The notes under the pieces: model-generated
The model's database searches: none
Seen by the model: the letters and a program-made list of their open reading frames with translations, nothing else
What the model was told of the DNA's origin: nothing
Part shown: one piece after another, positions 1-9,655 of the stretch
How the letters are laid out: each line of letters begins with the position of its first letter
Position numbering within the stretch: position 1 is the first letter of the stretch
Assembly: GCA_009659925.1 (NCBI GenBank)
Contig: PUXW01000015.1
Location: 1 to 64,000 of the forward strand
Source: Nitratiruptor sp.
GTDB lineage: Bacteria; Campylobacterota; Campylobacteria; Campylobacterales; Nitratiruptoraceae
Direction: 5' to 3'
Length of the DNA: 64,000 nt
Translations under genes and position numbers: made by a program

Positions 1-521
1 TCCTGGCAGGCGTGGATCGCCGCCTTGATCTGCAAGGGGTCCTGGCAGGTCTCCAGCAAAAAGAGATCGGCTCCCCCCTCCAGGGCCCCCCGGGCACTCT
101 CGCAATAGCCGGCATACATCGTGTCGTAGTCGATGTGATTTAAACTTGGCAGTTTGGTCCCAGGCCCGAGAGAACAGGCGACGAAGCGAGGTTTCTCAGG
201 GGTGGAGAACTCCTGGCAGACCTCTTTTACCAGTTGACACCCCAACAGAGTGAGCTCCCTGGCCCGATCGGCCAGATCGTACTCCTCCAGGACCCAGGGC
301 ATCGCCCCAAAGGTGTTGGTCTTGATGATGTCGGCTCCGGCCAGGGCATAGGCCCTGTGGATTGCCCGGATCACCTGGGGAGCCGTGGCGTTGAGGAGCT
401 CGTTACACCCTTCTCGCCCCTGCCAGGCCTCGGGGGGGATCTCCTTGGAGCGGGCCTGGAGCTGGGTCCCCATGGCTCCGTCGATAATGAGGATCCGTTC
501 TTGGAGGAGTTGTTCGATCAC
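1..521 (-). CDS. metH: Methionine synthase, N-terminal part (runs off the window)
   Basis: This is the 5' end of cobalamin-dependent methionine synthase, which transfers the methyl group of methyltetrahydrofolate to homocysteine. Reading the minus strand from a GTG at 521 gives VIEQLLQERILIIDGAMGT, then ADIIKTNTFGAM and LLETCQDPLQIKAA, the homocysteine-binding barrel of MetH. About 173 codons are visible and the frame is open at base 1, so the Zn-binding cysteines and the B12 domains lie outside. AGGAAGGAGA lies 5-6 nt upstream of the GTG. The gene starts 39 nt after the sua5-like gene and probably belongs to the carB transcription unit. The ORF track misses it because it is truncated by the window edge. 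Confidence 0.93.
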   Translation of the reverse strand, partial: MIEQLLQERILIIDGAMGTQLQARSKEIPPEAWQGREGCNELLNATAPQVIRAIHRAYALAGADIIKTNTFGAMPWVLEEYDLADRARELTLLGCQLVKEVCQEFSTPEKPRFVACSLGPGTKLPSLNHIDYDTMYAGYCESARGALEGGADLFLLETCQDPLQIKAAIHACQ

Positions 522-560
522 GACGGTCTCCTTCCTACCTTGATGGGACTGGTCACGTTG

Positions 561-1001
561 CTAGCGAATTCGCTTGATCCTTCGCCGGCCAAGATGGAGG
601 ATCTGGCTCGCATCTCCTGCAAAAATACCCCGCCAATCCTCGACGACGACATCGGCGTTGCGCCTGGCAAACTCTGGATCGAAAGGCTTCCCACTGGGAT
701 TGGCGCTGGTGCTATACATCCAGCCAAAGCGCTCTAGGAAGCGGAGATGGTCCGGATCGTGGACGAGGCGGATCGCCTCTTGTTGGGGGTAGAGGAAGGT
801 AGTACGACGGCTACGGCGTACCCGTTTGCGGTGGGCTTTGGGAACACGAAGGTGGCGCTGGAGTTCCCGGCAGCTGGCAACCTCCTTGAGGAAGGGTTTG
901 CCTGGAGGGCGCCCCTTGATGGCGGCAAGGCGAGAGGCCTTTTGGCTGAGGAAGCCTGCTGTGGTATCGGTCTGGGTGAGGTAGACCCAATCAGGATTCA
1001 T
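561..1001 (-). CDS. Short Sua5/YciO/YrdC-family protein
   Basis: The 146-aa product belongs to the Sua5/YrdC fold, whose full members make threonylcarbamoyl-AMP for tRNA t6A. It shows the KGRPPGKPF nucleotide-binding region near residue 40 and the late [12 protein letters not shown] motif typical of the family. It is shorter than canonical TsaC/Sua5 (about 190-200 aa or more). Campylobacter has a comparable short gene directly downstream of carB, so the locus is conserved. I chose the ATG at 1001 ([10 protein letters not shown]), which overlaps the carB stop by 11 nt; the longer track ORF to 1217 only adds out-of-frame carB sequence. Whether this short form is the working t6A enzyme or a paralogue cannot be told from this window. 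Confidence 0.85.
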   Translation of the reverse strand: MNPDWVYLTQTDTTAGFLSQKASRLAAIKGRPPGKPFLKEVASCRELQRHLRVPKAHRKRVRRSRRTTFLYPQQEAIRLVHDPDHLRFLERFGWMYSTSANPSGKPFDPEFARRNADVVVEDWRGIFAGDASQILHLGRRRIKRIR

Positions 1002-4000
1002 GGAGGTAGTCTTGCAGGGCTTTGGGTTCAAGCTCTTTGCTCTTGAGGACCCGGATGGCTTCGGCGGCAACCCGGGCGGCGCTGATGGTGGTGAAGTATG
1101 GGATCTGGTGGCGGAGGACCTCCTGGCGGATCCGTTTGGCATCATCCCGACTCGACTTGTTGTCGCTGGTGTTGATGGCCATGGCGATCTGGCCATTTTT
1201 GATGAGATCCTCCACATTGGGACGCCCTTCGCTGATTTTGAGGACTAGTTTGCTCTCCACGCCGGCTGCCTTGAGGATCTCATGGGTTCCCCGGGTCGCG
1301 ACGATGTCAAATCCTAACTCGATGTATTGTCTAGCGATCTCGGGGGCAAAGGGTTTGTCGTAGTCGGTGAGGGAGAGGAAGAGGGTCCCCTCGGTGGCCA
1401 ATTCGTTCTTGGCGGCAAATTGGGCCTTGGCGAAGCTCTCCCCAAAGCTTTGGCTAATCCCCATGACCTCTCCCGTCGACTTCATCTCGGGGCCTAGGAG
1501 TAAATCGGCTCCGGGAAGCTTGTTGAAGGGGAAGACCGCCTCTTTCACACTGATGTGGCCCTTGAGCTTGGGTTTGAGGATGGGTTGGGAGAAGTCGACC
1601 AACCCATAGCGATCGTAAAAGCGCAGGGCCTCTTCCAGGTCTCCTTGAAGCATGACCCGGGTGGCGACCTTGGCCATTGGAATCCCAGTCGCTTTGCTCA
1701 CGAAGGGAACGGTTCGGCTGGCTCTGGGATTGACCTCGATGAGGTAGACGAGATCTTTGTAGATGGCAAACTGGATGTTCAAGAGCCCCTTGACCCCAAG
1801 TCCAAGGGCGATACGCTGGGTCTGCTCCTCCACTTGGGCCAGGAGGGAAGCATCGATGGAGACGGCGGGCAGGGAGCAGGCGCTATCCCCCGAGTGGATC
1901 CCCGCCTCTTCGATGTGCTGCATGATCCCTCCAATATAGACCCGCTTCCCGTCGCTGATGGCATCTACATCCAGTTCGATGGCATGGTCGAGAAACTTAT
2001 CGATGAGGACCGGCGACTCGTCGGAGACACGCACCGCCTCGTCCATGTACTCCTTGAGCTCGGCTTCGTTGTAAACAATCCGCATCGCCCGACCGCCCAG
2101 GACATAGCTTGGGCGCACCAGGACTGGATAGCCGATCTCATCGGCGATCTTGAGGGCCTCCTCTTTGGTGGTAGCGGTGCCGTTTGGGGGTTGGAGGAGG
2201 CCATTTTTGGCTACAAATTCGCTAAATTTCTCCCGATCTTCGGCAAGATCGATGACCTTGGCACTGGTGCCGACGATCTTGGCGCCGATGGCGGTCAGGG
2301 GCTTGGCCAGCTTGAGGGGGGTTTGGCCCCCAAAGTGGACGATGACCCCATCGGGACGCTCCCGCTCGATGACGCTGCGTACCCGTTCCAGGTCGATGGG
2401 CTCGAAGTAGAGGATATCGCTGGTATCGTAATCGGTGGAGACGGTCTCGGGGTTGCAGTTGTACATGATGGAGGTGATGCCCATCTCCTCCAAGGCGAAA
2501 GCCGCGTGGACACAGCAATAGTCGAACTCGATCCCCTGGCCGATCCTGTTGGGGCCACCGCCGATGATAAGGACCTTGCGCTCTTGGGAGTTGGAGGTAG
2601 CGGCTGGAGGGAGGGGGGTGATGTTGGTGGTGCTGTAGAGGTAGGGGGTTTTGGCTGGAAATTCGGCGGCACAAGTGTCTACCTCGTTGTACTCCAATTC
2701 GATTCCAAGCTGCTTCCTGGCGTTGTAGACATCGTTTTCGGTGAGCTGGGTGTTCTCCTTCTCGTTGATGAGCTTGGCAATCATCTTGTCGCTAAAGCCG
2801 TAGCTCTTGGCCAGGCGCAAGAGCTTGGGGTCTTGGAGGATGTCTAGATCGATCTGCTTCTCGAACTCCACAAGTTCTTGGATCTGGTATAAAAACCATG
2901 GATCGATGCTGGAGAGTTCATGGATCTCCTCGACGCTTAGCCCCGCTCGAAAGCCCTGGGCGATGTAGAGGAGGCGCTTCTCGTTGGGGCGGCGGATCTC
3001 CCGTTTGATGGTCTCCATGTCGGCTTCGATCTTCTCAAAACCTGCCAATCCCGTCTCCAGGGAGCAGAGCCCCTTTTGGATGGACTCCTTGAAGGTACGG
3101 CCGATGGCCATGGCTTCGCCGACACTCTTCATCGAAGTGGTGAGGGTGTCGTCGGCGTGGGGGAACTTCTCGAAGGCGAAACGGGGGAGTTTGGTGACGA
3201 TGTAGTCGATGGTGGGCTCAAAGCTGGCGGCGGTGCCGGTAATGTCATTCTGGATCTCGTCGAGGGTGTAGCCTACGGCCAGTAGTGTGGCCACTTTGGC
3301 GATGGGGTATCCAGTCGCTTTGGAGGCAAGAGCCGAGCTCCGGGAGACCCTGGGGTTCATCTCGATGACGATCATCCGGCCATTCTTGGGATTGACGGCG
3401 AATTGGACGTTGCTACCTCCCGTATCGACCCCGATTTCGCGCAAAATCGCGAAGGAGGCGTCCCGCATCCGCTGGTACTCTTTGTCCGTGAGGGTCAGAG
3501 CCGGTGCCACGGTGATGGAGTCGCCCGTATGGACCCCCATGGGATCGAGGTTTTCGATGGAGCACACTATGATGCAGTTGTCCTCCTTGTCCCGGATCAC
3601 CTCCATCTCATACTCTTTCCACCCCAAGAGGCTCTCTTCGATGAGGATCTCGCTAATGGGGGAGGCCTCCAGCCCCTTTTGGGCCAGCTCCTTGAACTCG
3701 TCGATATTGTAGGCAACACCGCTCCCGCCACCTGCCAGGGTGTAGGAGGCTCGGATGATGAGGGGAAAGCCAATTTCTCGCGCCGCTTCCATCGCCTCGT
3801 CCAGACTGTATGCGTAGCGGCTCTTTGGCAGATCCATGCCAATTTTCAACATCGCCTCCTTGAAGGCCTGGCGATCCTCCCCCTTTTTGATGGCCTCCGG
3901 TTTGGCTCCGAGAAACTCGATGCCATCGAGCATCCCCTTCTCGTACATGCTCATGGCCACGTTGAGGGCGGTTTGGCCCCCCATAGTGGGCAAGATCGCA

Positions 4001-4251
4001 TCCACCCCCTCTTTTTGGATGATCTTGTAGACCATCTCTTCGGTGATGGGTTCGATATAGGTTCGATCGGCGAACTCTGGATCGGTCATGATGGTGGCCG
4101 GGTTGGAGTTGACCAGGACCACCCGATAGCCCAAGGATTTGAGGGTTTTGACGGCTTGGGTCCCCGAATAGTCGAACTCGCAAGCCTGACCGATGACGAT
4201 CGGCCCCGATCCGATGAGCAAGATGGTGTGGATATCCTCTCTTCGTGGCAT
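991..4251 (-). CDS. carB: Carbamoyl-phosphate synthase large subunit
   Basis: CarB makes carbamoyl phosphate from bicarbonate, ammonia (from CarA) and two ATP, feeding arginine and pyrimidine synthesis. The 1086-aa length is standard. Two homologous ATP-grasp halves are visible: the first begins [24 protein letters not shown], and the second begins near residue 560 with [20 protein letters not shown]. The C-terminal MGS-like regulatory domain contains [12 protein letters not shown] and ends DYLHES. carA is not in the window. A -10 element TACAAT at 4288-4283 lies 32 nt before the ATG, so carB has its own promoter after the mre genes. The last 11 nt overlap the sua5-like gene. Confidence 0.98.
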   Translation of the reverse strand: MPRREDIHTILLIGSGPIVIGQACEFDYSGTQAVKTLKSLGYRVVLVNSNPATIMTDPEFADRTYIEPITEEMVYKIIQKEGVDAILPTMGGQTALNVAMSMYEKGMLDGIEFLGAKPEAIKKGEDRQAFKEAMLKIGMDLPKSRYAYSLDEAMEAAREIGFPLIIRASYTLAGGGSGVAYNIDEFKELAQKGLEASPISEILIEESLLGWKEYEMEVIRDKEDNCIIVCSIENLDPMGVHTGDSITVAPALTLTDKEYQRMRDASFAILREIGVDTGGSNVQFAVNPKNGRMIVIEMNPRVSRSSALASKATGYPIAKVATLLAVGYTLDEIQNDITGTAASFEPTIDYIVTKLPRFAFEKFPHADDTLTTSMKSVGEAMAIGRTFKESIQKGLCSLETGLAGFEKIEADMETIKREIRRPNEKRLLYIAQGFRAGLSVEEIHELSSIDPWFLYQIQELVEFEKQIDLDILQDPKLLRLAKSYGFSDKMIAKLINEKENTQLTENDVYNARKQLGIELEYNEVDTCAAEFPAKTPYLYSTTNITPLPPAATSNSQERKVLIIGGGPNRIGQGIEFDYCCVHAAFALEEMGITSIMYNCNPETVSTDYDTSDILYFEPIDLERVRSVIERERPDGVIVHFGGQTPLKLAKPLTAIGAKIVGTSAKVIDLAEDREKFSEFVAKNGLLQPPNGTATTKEEALKIADEIGYPVLVRPSYVLGGRAMRIVYNEAELKEYMDEAVRVSDESPVLIDKFLDHAIELDVDAISDGKRVYIGGIMQHIEEAGIHSGDSACSLPAVSIDASLLAQVEEQTQRIALGLGVKGLLNIQFAIYKDLVYLIEVNPRASRTVPFVSKATGIPMAKVATRVMLQGDLEEALRFYDRYGLVDFSQPILKPKLKGHISVKEAVFPFNKLPGADLLLGPEMKSTGEVMGISQSFGESFAKAQFAAKNELATEGTLFLSLTDYDKPFAPEIARQYIELGFDIVATRGTHEILKAAGVESKLVLKISEGRPNVEDLIKNGQIAMAINTSDNKSSRDDAKRIRQEVLRHQIPYFTTISAARVAAEAIRVLKSKELEPKALQDYLHES

Positions 4252-4282
4252 CGACCTAACCTTACGGGATTTTTAGTTTTGG

Positions 4283-4288
4283 ATTGTA
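4283..4288 (-). promoter_or_regulatory. -10 element of the carB promoter
   Basis: On the minus strand the mreC-carB gap reads TTTTGGCTACAATCC; TACAAT is a good sigma-70 -10 element 32 nt before the carB ATG. No clear -35 is seen, but AT-rich sequence lies upstream, as is usual in Campylobacterota. Confidence 0.65.
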
Positions 4289-4295
4289 GCCAAAA

Positions 4296-5069
4296 TTACT
4301 TTATAGCTCCATTAGAGGTGGAGATGGTCATCCAGAAATACAAGGGATCCTCCAAGCTCTCTTTGGTAGCGACCCGAGCTACCTTGTAGCTTCCCTCCAG
4401 CCAGACATCCACCACCTTGCCCACGTCGATCCCATAGGGGAAGATGTTGTCGTAGCCATTGGTGTAGACGGGATCCCCTTTGGCAATCTTTTCGTAGCTG
4501 GGGATATACTTGACGATGAGGTAGCGATTATCGCCACTGCCTGTGGCAATGCCCTTGGCTCCACTTCCAATGCTCACCGTATAGGAGCACCGTTTGTTCC
4601 CGTTGAAGAGGGCCAGCCCGCCGCCATCTCCCTGAATTGCGATTCCAGCCACCCCCCGCTGGGTTACAAGGCCAAAGATCCGTTTTGGGGGGATGGGCAA
4701 ATCGATCCAGGCCGCTGTGAAGTCCCCCAAGGTGCGGTAGGCGACCATGCGCACCAGGCGGAGATCGAAGCCCCGGGGCTCGATCCTCGCGTCACAAATT
4801 TGCTGGAGTTTGCGCAGACGGGTTTGCAAATCCCAGTAGAGGATCTTGTAGCGCTCCAGCTCCTTTCGTTGGTGGCGCAGGGTTTCGATCTGGTCGGCCT
4901 GGTCGAAGAAGGTCGTTACCCTCGCAACGAGGCCGTCGCGCCATTGGATGAAGTGGCGTTTGATGGTGAGGGTCAAAGCGAGGATCTCCCGCTTGAGGAG
5001 GGAGTCGGTTTGGAAGAGGAGGGCCAGTAGGGCCAGGGCGGCAAGGAGGAGCCCGAACCGCTTAATCAT
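4296..5069 (-). CDS. mreC: Rod shape-determining protein MreC
   Basis: MreC is a periplasmic scaffold of the elongasome that links MreB filaments to the peptidoglycan synthases. The 257-aa protein has one N-terminal membrane anchor (FGLLLAALALLALLFQ, about residues 5-20), then a coiled-coil stretch (about 55-90, QIETLRHQRKELERYK) and the beta-rich MreC domain with GVAGIAIQGDGG and GDPVYTNGYDNIFPYGIDVGKV. Its ATG overlaps the mreB stop by 8 nt, showing translational coupling. mreD and the PBP2/rodA genes are absent here, as in Campylobacter, where mreBC stand without mreD. It is the last gene of the run that starts at the cyclophilin gene. Confidence 0.95.
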   Translation of the reverse strand: MIKRFGLLLAALALLALLFQTDSLLKREILALTLTIKRHFIQWRDGLVARVTTFFDQADQIETLRHQRKELERYKILYWDLQTRLRKLQQICDARIEPRGFDLRLVRMVAYRTLGDFTAAWIDLPIPPKRIFGLVTQRGVAGIAIQGDGGGLALFNGNKRCSYTVSIGSGAKGIATGSGDNRYLIVKYIPSYEKIAKGDPVYTNGYDNIFPYGIDVGKVVDVWLEGSYKVARVATKESLEDPLYFWMTISTSNGAIK

Positions 5070-6096
5070 CGGCCAGCTGTTGGAGGATTTCGATCTCGTC
5101 TAGTACCTTTCCTGTCCCCTTAGCCACGGCTAGGAGGGGTTCTTCGGCGATGAAGACCGGGATTTTGACGGCATCGGAGAGATAGCGGTCGAGGTTGCGG
5201 ATGAGGGCGCCTCCGCCGGTTAGGACGATGCCATTCTCGATGATATCTCCTGCCAGTTCTGGAGGGGTCTGTTCGAGAACATCCTTGAGGGCCTCGGTAA
5301 TGGCTTTGATGGGCTCTTTCATAGCTTCGTAGGCATCCTCGCTGGTGACGGTGATGGTATTGAGGAGCCCTCCCACTTGGTCTCGTCCGGTGACCGTCAT
5401 CTTGCGGGGCTCTTTGAGGGGGAGAGCGGTGCCAATTTGGATCTTGATCTCCTCGGCTACCCGATCACCGATGATGAGGTTGTACTTCTTCTTCACATAG
5501 TCCATGATGGCCGCATCTATCTTGTCACCAGCTACCCGGATCGACTTGCTCACAACCAAACCACCCAAGGAGATGACCCCGATCTCAGTGGTGCCCCCGC
5601 CAATATCGACCACGAGGCTCCCCTGGGGCTCTTTGACAGGCAGACCGGCCCCAATGGCGGCGGCCATGGGCTCTTCGATGAGGTAGACCTCCCTTGCTCC
5701 AGCGCTTAGGGCCGACTCCTTGACCGCCTTGCGCTCCACCTGGGTGAGGCCGTAGGGGACGCAGATGATGATCCGGGGGCGGATGAAGGCCCGCCGTTTG
5801 TGGGCCTTTTCGATGAAGTAGCGGATCATCTTCTCGGTAGTGTCGAAGTCGGCGATCACTCCATCCTTCATGGGGCGAATCGCTTGGATGTCTCCTGGGG
5901 TCTTCCCCACCATCTCCTTGGCCTCTCGGCCAACGGCGAGGATGCGCTGGCGCCCATGTTTGTCCTTCTTGATGGCGACAACACTTGGCTCGTTGATGAT
6001 GATCCCCTCCCCTCGAGAGAGAACGAGGGTGTTGGCCGTCCCAAGGTCGATCCCCATATCGTTGGAGAAGACTCCGATCACTTTGTCAAAAACCAT
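5062..6096 (-). CDS. mreB: Rod shape-determining protein MreB (actin homologue)
   Basis: MreB forms membrane-bound actin-like filaments that direct lateral cell-wall synthesis. The 344-aa protein has the usual family length. It starts MVFDKVIGVFSNDMGIDLGTANTLV, where GIDLGTANT is the phosphate-1 loop; VVDIGGGTTEIGV (phosphate 2) and GIVLTGGGALIRNLDRYL (adenosine loop) follow. An AAAGGTAGAGA ribosome site precedes the ATG. It lies 11 nt after clpX and overlaps mreC by 8 nt. The order clpX-mreB-mreC is shared with Campylobacter. Confidence 0.98.
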   Translation of the reverse strand: MVFDKVIGVFSNDMGIDLGTANTLVLSRGEGIIINEPSVVAIKKDKHGRQRILAVGREAKEMVGKTPGDIQAIRPMKDGVIADFDTTEKMIRYFIEKAHKRRAFIRPRIIICVPYGLTQVERKAVKESALSAGAREVYLIEEPMAAAIGAGLPVKEPQGSLVVDIGGGTTEIGVISLGGLVVSKSIRVAGDKIDAAIMDYVKKKYNLIIGDRVAEEIKIQIGTALPLKEPRKMTVTGRDQVGGLLNTITVTSEDAYEAMKEPIKAITEALKDVLEQTPPELAGDIIENGIVLTGGGALIRNLDRYLSDAVKIPVFIAEEPLLAVAKGTGKVLDEIEILQQLADD

Positions 6097-6107
6097 TGTC
6101 TCTACCT

Positions 6108-7343
6108 TTACGCACTCTTTTTCTCGCTCCGTTTAATCAGGATTGGCCGCTCCTTCTTCTCGACCACCTCTTTCGTGATGACAACTTCATAGCCCCGCAG
6201 TTCGGGGAGATCGAACATGATATCGATCATGATCTCCTCCATGATGGAGCGCAATCCCCTGGCGCCGGTTTTGCGCTTGAGAGCCAGCTCGGCGATGGCC
6301 TCAAGAGCCTCCTTTTGAAAGGTCAGCTCCACCCCGTCGAGGGCGAAGAGCTTCTTGTACTGCTTCACCAGGGCATTCTTGGGCTCGGTGAGGATCCGGA
6401 TCATATCCTCCTTCGAGAGCTCGTTGAGGGTGGCCACCATGTGGAGCCGTCCTACCAGCTCGGGAATGAGGCCGAAGTGGACCAGATCCTCTGCTTCCAC
6501 ATAGTTGAGAAGATCATTATCGTCCTTTTTGCTCCGTTTTTCCTGGCCAAATCCCAAAACATTCCCACCAAGGCGCCGCTTGATAATGTCGGTGAGCCCC
6601 TCGAAGGCCCCTCCACAGATGAAGAGGATGTTGGAGGTGTCGATCTGGATGTACTCCTCATTCGGGTGTTTGCGTCCCCCTTTGGGGCTGATGTTGACCA
6701 CCGAACCTTCGATGATCTTCAAGAGGGCCTGTTGGACCCCCTCCCCGCTTACGTCCCGGGTGATACTCCTATTTTCTCCCAAGCGGGCGATCTTGTCGAT
6801 CTCGTCGATAAAGACAATGCCCTTTTGGGCTTTCTTTACATCCCCATCAGCAGCATGGTAGAGTCGGGTGAGGATATTCTCCACATCCTCGCCCACATAC
6901 CCGGCCTCGGTGAGGGATGTGGCATCGGCGATGGCCAGGGGGACATCGAGGACCCGGGCCATGGTTTGGGCCATGAGGGTTTTCCCACTTCCGGTGGGGC
7001 CGATAAAGAGGACATTGGACTTGGCCAGTTCCGTCTCATCGTCGATCTCATCCTGCTTGAAGAGCCGTTTGTAGTGGTTGTAGACGGCAACGCTAAAGAC
7101 CTTTTTAGCCCGCTCTTGGCCGATGACATATTCGTCCAAGATCGCCTTGAGCTCCCGGGGAGTCGGGAGGTGGTCCAGTTTGAGCTCCTCTTCCTCCTCC
7201 TGCTTGCCGCTCTCATCTCCAAAGAGGATCTTGTAGGCCGAGACGACGCAGTTTTTACAGATGAAGACCTTGCTATCTGGTCCAGCAAGGAGCGGGTTAT
7301 TGGCACTCTCGAAACTGCCGCAAAAGCTACACTGTTTGATCAT
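6108..7343 (-). CDS. clpX: ATP-dependent Clp protease ATP-binding subunit ClpX
   Basis: ClpX is the hexameric AAA+ unfoldase that feeds substrates to ClpP. The N-terminal zinc-binding domain CSFCG...CKNC is present, followed by Walker [13 protein letters not shown], Walker [13 protein letters not shown], the pore motif [10 protein letters not shown] and a sensor-2 region near [13 protein letters not shown]. The track starts at a GTG (7349) that overlaps the lpxA stop as GTGA. I prefer the ATG at 7343 (MIKQCSFCG) because GGAG lies 5 nt before it, while the GTG has nothing usable upstream; the two differ by two residues. Length is about 411 aa, as expected. clpP is not in the window. Confidence 0.97.
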   Translation of the reverse strand: MIKQCSFCGSFESANNPLLAGPDSKVFICKNCVVSAYKILFGDESGKQEEEEELKLDHLPTPRELKAILDEYVIGQERAKKVFSVAVYNHYKRLFKQDEIDDETELAKSNVLFIGPTGSGKTLMAQTMARVLDVPLAIADATSLTEAGYVGEDVENILTRLYHAADGDVKKAQKGIVFIDEIDKIARLGENRSITRDVSGEGVQQALLKIIEGSVVNISPKGGRKHPNEEYIQIDTSNILFICGGAFEGLTDIIKRRLGGNVLGFGQEKRSKKDDNDLLNYVEAEDLVHFGLIPELVGRLHMVATLNELSKEDMIRILTEPKNALVKQYKKLFALDGVELTFQKEALEAIAELALKRKTGARGLRSIMEEIMIDIMFDLPELRGYEVVITKEVVEKKERPILIKRSEKKSA

Positions 7344-7345
7344 TG

Positions 7346-8125
7346 TCACTCCATTGGTTTTGGTAGGGGGATTCCCCGTTTGGTCTCAAGGACGAAGCGG
7401 GCCAGTTTGCGCACATAGGGATCGGAACTCTCCTCCAGGAGGTTTTGGGCCGCCTCCTGGAGGGGGGTGGTGCTCAAAAAGAGCCGCTTATAGGCCCGCT
7501 TGAGCTGGTTGATGACAGGACTACCCAATCGTCTGCGTAAGCCAGTGAGGTTGAGTCCCCGGAGCCTGGCCCGGTTCCCCTCGGCGAGGCAATAGGGGGG
7601 GATATCCTGGCTGACGGCACTGGCTCCAGCGATCATGGCGTGTTCTCCAATCTTGACGAACTGGTGGATAGGGGTCATTCCTCCGATGACCACGAAATCG
7701 CCAAGCTCCACATGCCCGGCGAGGGTCGCGGCGTTGGCTAGGATACAGCCGTTGCCAATCCGGCAGTCGTGGGCCACATGGACATAGCCCATGAGGAGGT
7801 TTCCATCCCCGATAATCGTCTTACCCCCTCCTCCAGCGGTCCCTGGATTGATGAAGGTGAATTCCCTGATGGTGTTGTTCTTTCCGATGATGAGCTCCAC
7901 CTCCTCTCCCTGGTATTTGAGGTCCTGGGGGATAGAGCCTATCACGGCGTGGTGGAAGATACGAGAGCCCTCACCAATGGTGGTCTTGCCTTCGATAACG
8001 GCGTGGCTCATGACCTCGCATCGGTCTCCAAGGACCACATCCTTGCCGATGTAAGCGTAGGGGCCAATGCGTACCCCTTCTCCCAGCTGGGCCCCCTCTT
8101 CGATGATGGCTGTTGGGTGGATCAT
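7346..8125 (-). CDS. lpxA: UDP-N-acetylglucosamine acyltransferase LpxA
   Basis: LpxA performs the first step of lipid A synthesis, adding a 3-hydroxyacyl chain from ACP to UDP-GlcNAc. The 259-aa protein starts [22 protein letters not shown] and has the hexapeptide-repeat left-handed helix through about residue 185, with the active-site region [14 protein letters not shown] and the hallmark [17 protein letters not shown], then a helical C-terminus. The true start is the ATG at 8125, in a TGATG overlap with fabZ; the 53 extra residues of the track ORF are fabZ in another frame. The last three bases of lpxA overlap the alternative clpX start. Confidence 0.97.
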   Translation of the reverse strand: MIHPTAIIEEGAQLGEGVRIGPYAYIGKDVVLGDRCEVMSHAVIEGKTTIGEGSRIFHHAVIGSIPQDLKYQGEEVELIIGKNNTIREFTFINPGTAGGGGKTIIGDGNLLMGYVHVAHDCRIGNGCILANAATLAGHVELGDFVVIGGMTPIHQFVKIGEHAMIAGASAVSQDIPPYCLAEGNRARLRGLNLTGLRRRLGSPVINQLKRAYKRLFLSTTPLQEAAQNLLEESSDPYVRKLARFVLETKRGIPLPKPME

Positions 8126-8571
8126 CACTTGTCCACGATCATCGCTTTGAGTTCGGCCTGGGCGACCAGGGTTCCATCCACATAGGCCTTCCCATCGAGG
8201 ACCCAGACATTGCCCCGGTGCTTGAGAACCTCCAAGTGGTATTCGAGGCGATCCCCAGGACGGACTGGATGGCGGAACTTGCACCGGTCGATGCTCATGA
8301 AGTAGACCACCTTCTCCTTGGCCGCCTCCTGCTCCTGCTTGGAGGCACTCTTGAAGGCGAGAACACCGCCGGCTTGAGCCATTCCTTCGATGATCATCAC
8401 TCCAGGATAGATCGGATGGCCTGGGAAGTGGCCTTGGAAGACGGGCTCGGAAATGGAGACATTCTTGTAGGCTTCGATCCGTTTGCCCTCTTCGAGTTTG
8501 ATAACCCGGTCGACCAATAGGAAGGGGTAGCGGTGGGGGAGGATCTCTTGGATAGCGACAACATCAAGCAT
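8125..8571 (-). CDS. fabZ: 3-hydroxyacyl-[ACP] dehydratase FabZ
   Basis: FabZ dehydrates beta-hydroxyacyl-ACP in fatty-acid elongation and competes with LpxA for the same substrate, which explains the conserved fabZ-lpxA pair. The 148-aa hot-dog protein shows the start [13 protein letters not shown] and the active-site helix [19 protein letters not shown], with the catalytic His and Glu in place. I start at the ATG 8571 ([10 protein letters not shown]), preceded by AAGGAAA at about 6 nt; the track start adds 11 residues that are queH sequence. It overlaps the end of queH by 8 nt. Confidence 0.97.
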   Translation of the reverse strand: MLDVVAIQEILPHRYPFLLVDRVIKLEEGKRIEAYKNVSISEPVFQGHFPGHPIYPGVMIIEGMAQAGGVLAFKSASKQEQEAAKEKVVYFMSIDRCKFRHPVRPGDRLEYHLEVLKHRGNVWVLDGKAYVDGTLVAQAELKAMIVDK

Positions 8572-9655
8572 CTGATTTCCTTGTGAGCAGTTTTTCCCGT
8601 ACATCGGTATAGGTGATGGCGTCGAGATAGATCTCCAGCTTCGTTGGAATTTTATCCAAAACTATCAAAGGTGACAAATCGTAACACCCGAGGCCGAGTT
8701 CCTGGCGGATCCGAGTCTCCTCTTGGGGTAGGAGCCCCTTGAAATAGAGCTCCTTGGTGGAGGAGAAGTTGGAGCGGGCTAGGAAATTGAGGAGGTTGAG
8801 GTCGATGACGCGTACCTCATCCCTGTTTCCAATCCCTACACCATCGACGATCTCCTCGATGCGTACCTTGGCCCTCTTGTGGCGTAACAGGGAGTAGGTG
8901 AAGATATAGCTGGGGACCACCTCCCCTTGGACCCGGACCCACCCTTGAAGGAGGCGGTAGTTGAGGAGGCGTTGGCGAAGGATGGTGTATTCGATCCCCT
9001 CTTCTTCCAAGTCGAGGCGTCGTTGGTAGAGTTGGAGGCGCTCCTCGATGGAGTTGGGGAGGACCTGGTGGGTGATGGGTTCGATCATCTCATCCATGAA
9101 GCGCTCTTGCTGGGCTCGCTGGATGGCGAGTCCAAAGAAGCAGCCACAATAGTTCTGGCGGTAGAGGCGCTCTTGCTTGCTGACCCGGGCCTGTTCTTGG
9201 GTTCCGCCGCCGCTGCGATAATCGACGAAGACGAATTGGGTCCCCAAAGCCCGATCTATCTTCCGGGCGCTAGCTTGGAGCTGTTGCTGGGATTTGAGGG
9301 GGCTGACCAGGAGGGTCGTGGTATAGCGCCGCTCCCCAAGGGCCTTGGCTTGGCGGGCTGCCTCTTGGAGGCGGTGGTCGAAGCAGACCTGGCACCGCTT
9401 CCCCTTTTCCGGCTCGTGTTCGAGACCCCGCACGGCTTGGAGCCAGCTCTCGTAATCGTATTCCCCTTCGATGAGGGGGATGCCGAGCCGTTTGCAGCTG
9501 CGCTGTACATCGAGGAGGCGGAGGCGGTATTCGCTGTAGGGGTGGATGTTGGGATCGTAGAAGAAGGCAATAAGTCGCTCTTCGGGAAACTCCCGTCGGA
9601 GCCGCTGGAGGAAGAAGTGGCTATCGACGCTACAGCAGATGTGGACAAGCATCAC
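8564..9655 (-). CDS. queH: Epoxyqueuosine reductase QueH
   Basis: QueH (DUF208) reduces epoxyqueuosine to queuosine in tRNA, replacing QueG in many bacteria. The N-terminal catalytic part has all expected metal and cluster cysteines: CCSVDS near residue 8, [13 protein letters not shown] near 90 and [11 protein letters not shown] near 180. The following ~180 residues are a C-terminal domain without a motif I can name; family members of about 360 aa with this layout occur in Campylobacterota. The frame opens with adjacent GTG (9655) and ATG (9652); GAGGAG lies 5 nt before the GTG and 8 nt before the ATG, so either is possible. It overlaps the nadE stop. Confidence 0.9.
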   Translation of the reverse strand: MMLVHICCSVDSHFFLQRLRREFPEERLIAFFYDPNIHPYSEYRLRLLDVQRSCKRLGIPLIEGEYDYESWLQAVRGLEHEPEKGKRCQVCFDHRLQEAARQAKALGERRYTTTLLVSPLKSQQQLQASARKIDRALGTQFVFVDYRSGGGTQEQARVSKQERLYRQNYCGCFFGLAIQRAQQERFMDEMIEPITHQVLPNSIEERLQLYQRRLDLEEEGIEYTILRQRLLNYRLLQGWVRVQGEVVPSYIFTYSLLRHKRAKVRIEEIVDGVGIGNRDEVRVIDLNLLNFLARSNFSSTKELYFKGLLPQEETRIRQELGLGCYDLSPLIVLDKIPTKLEIYLDAITYTDVREKLLTRKSDA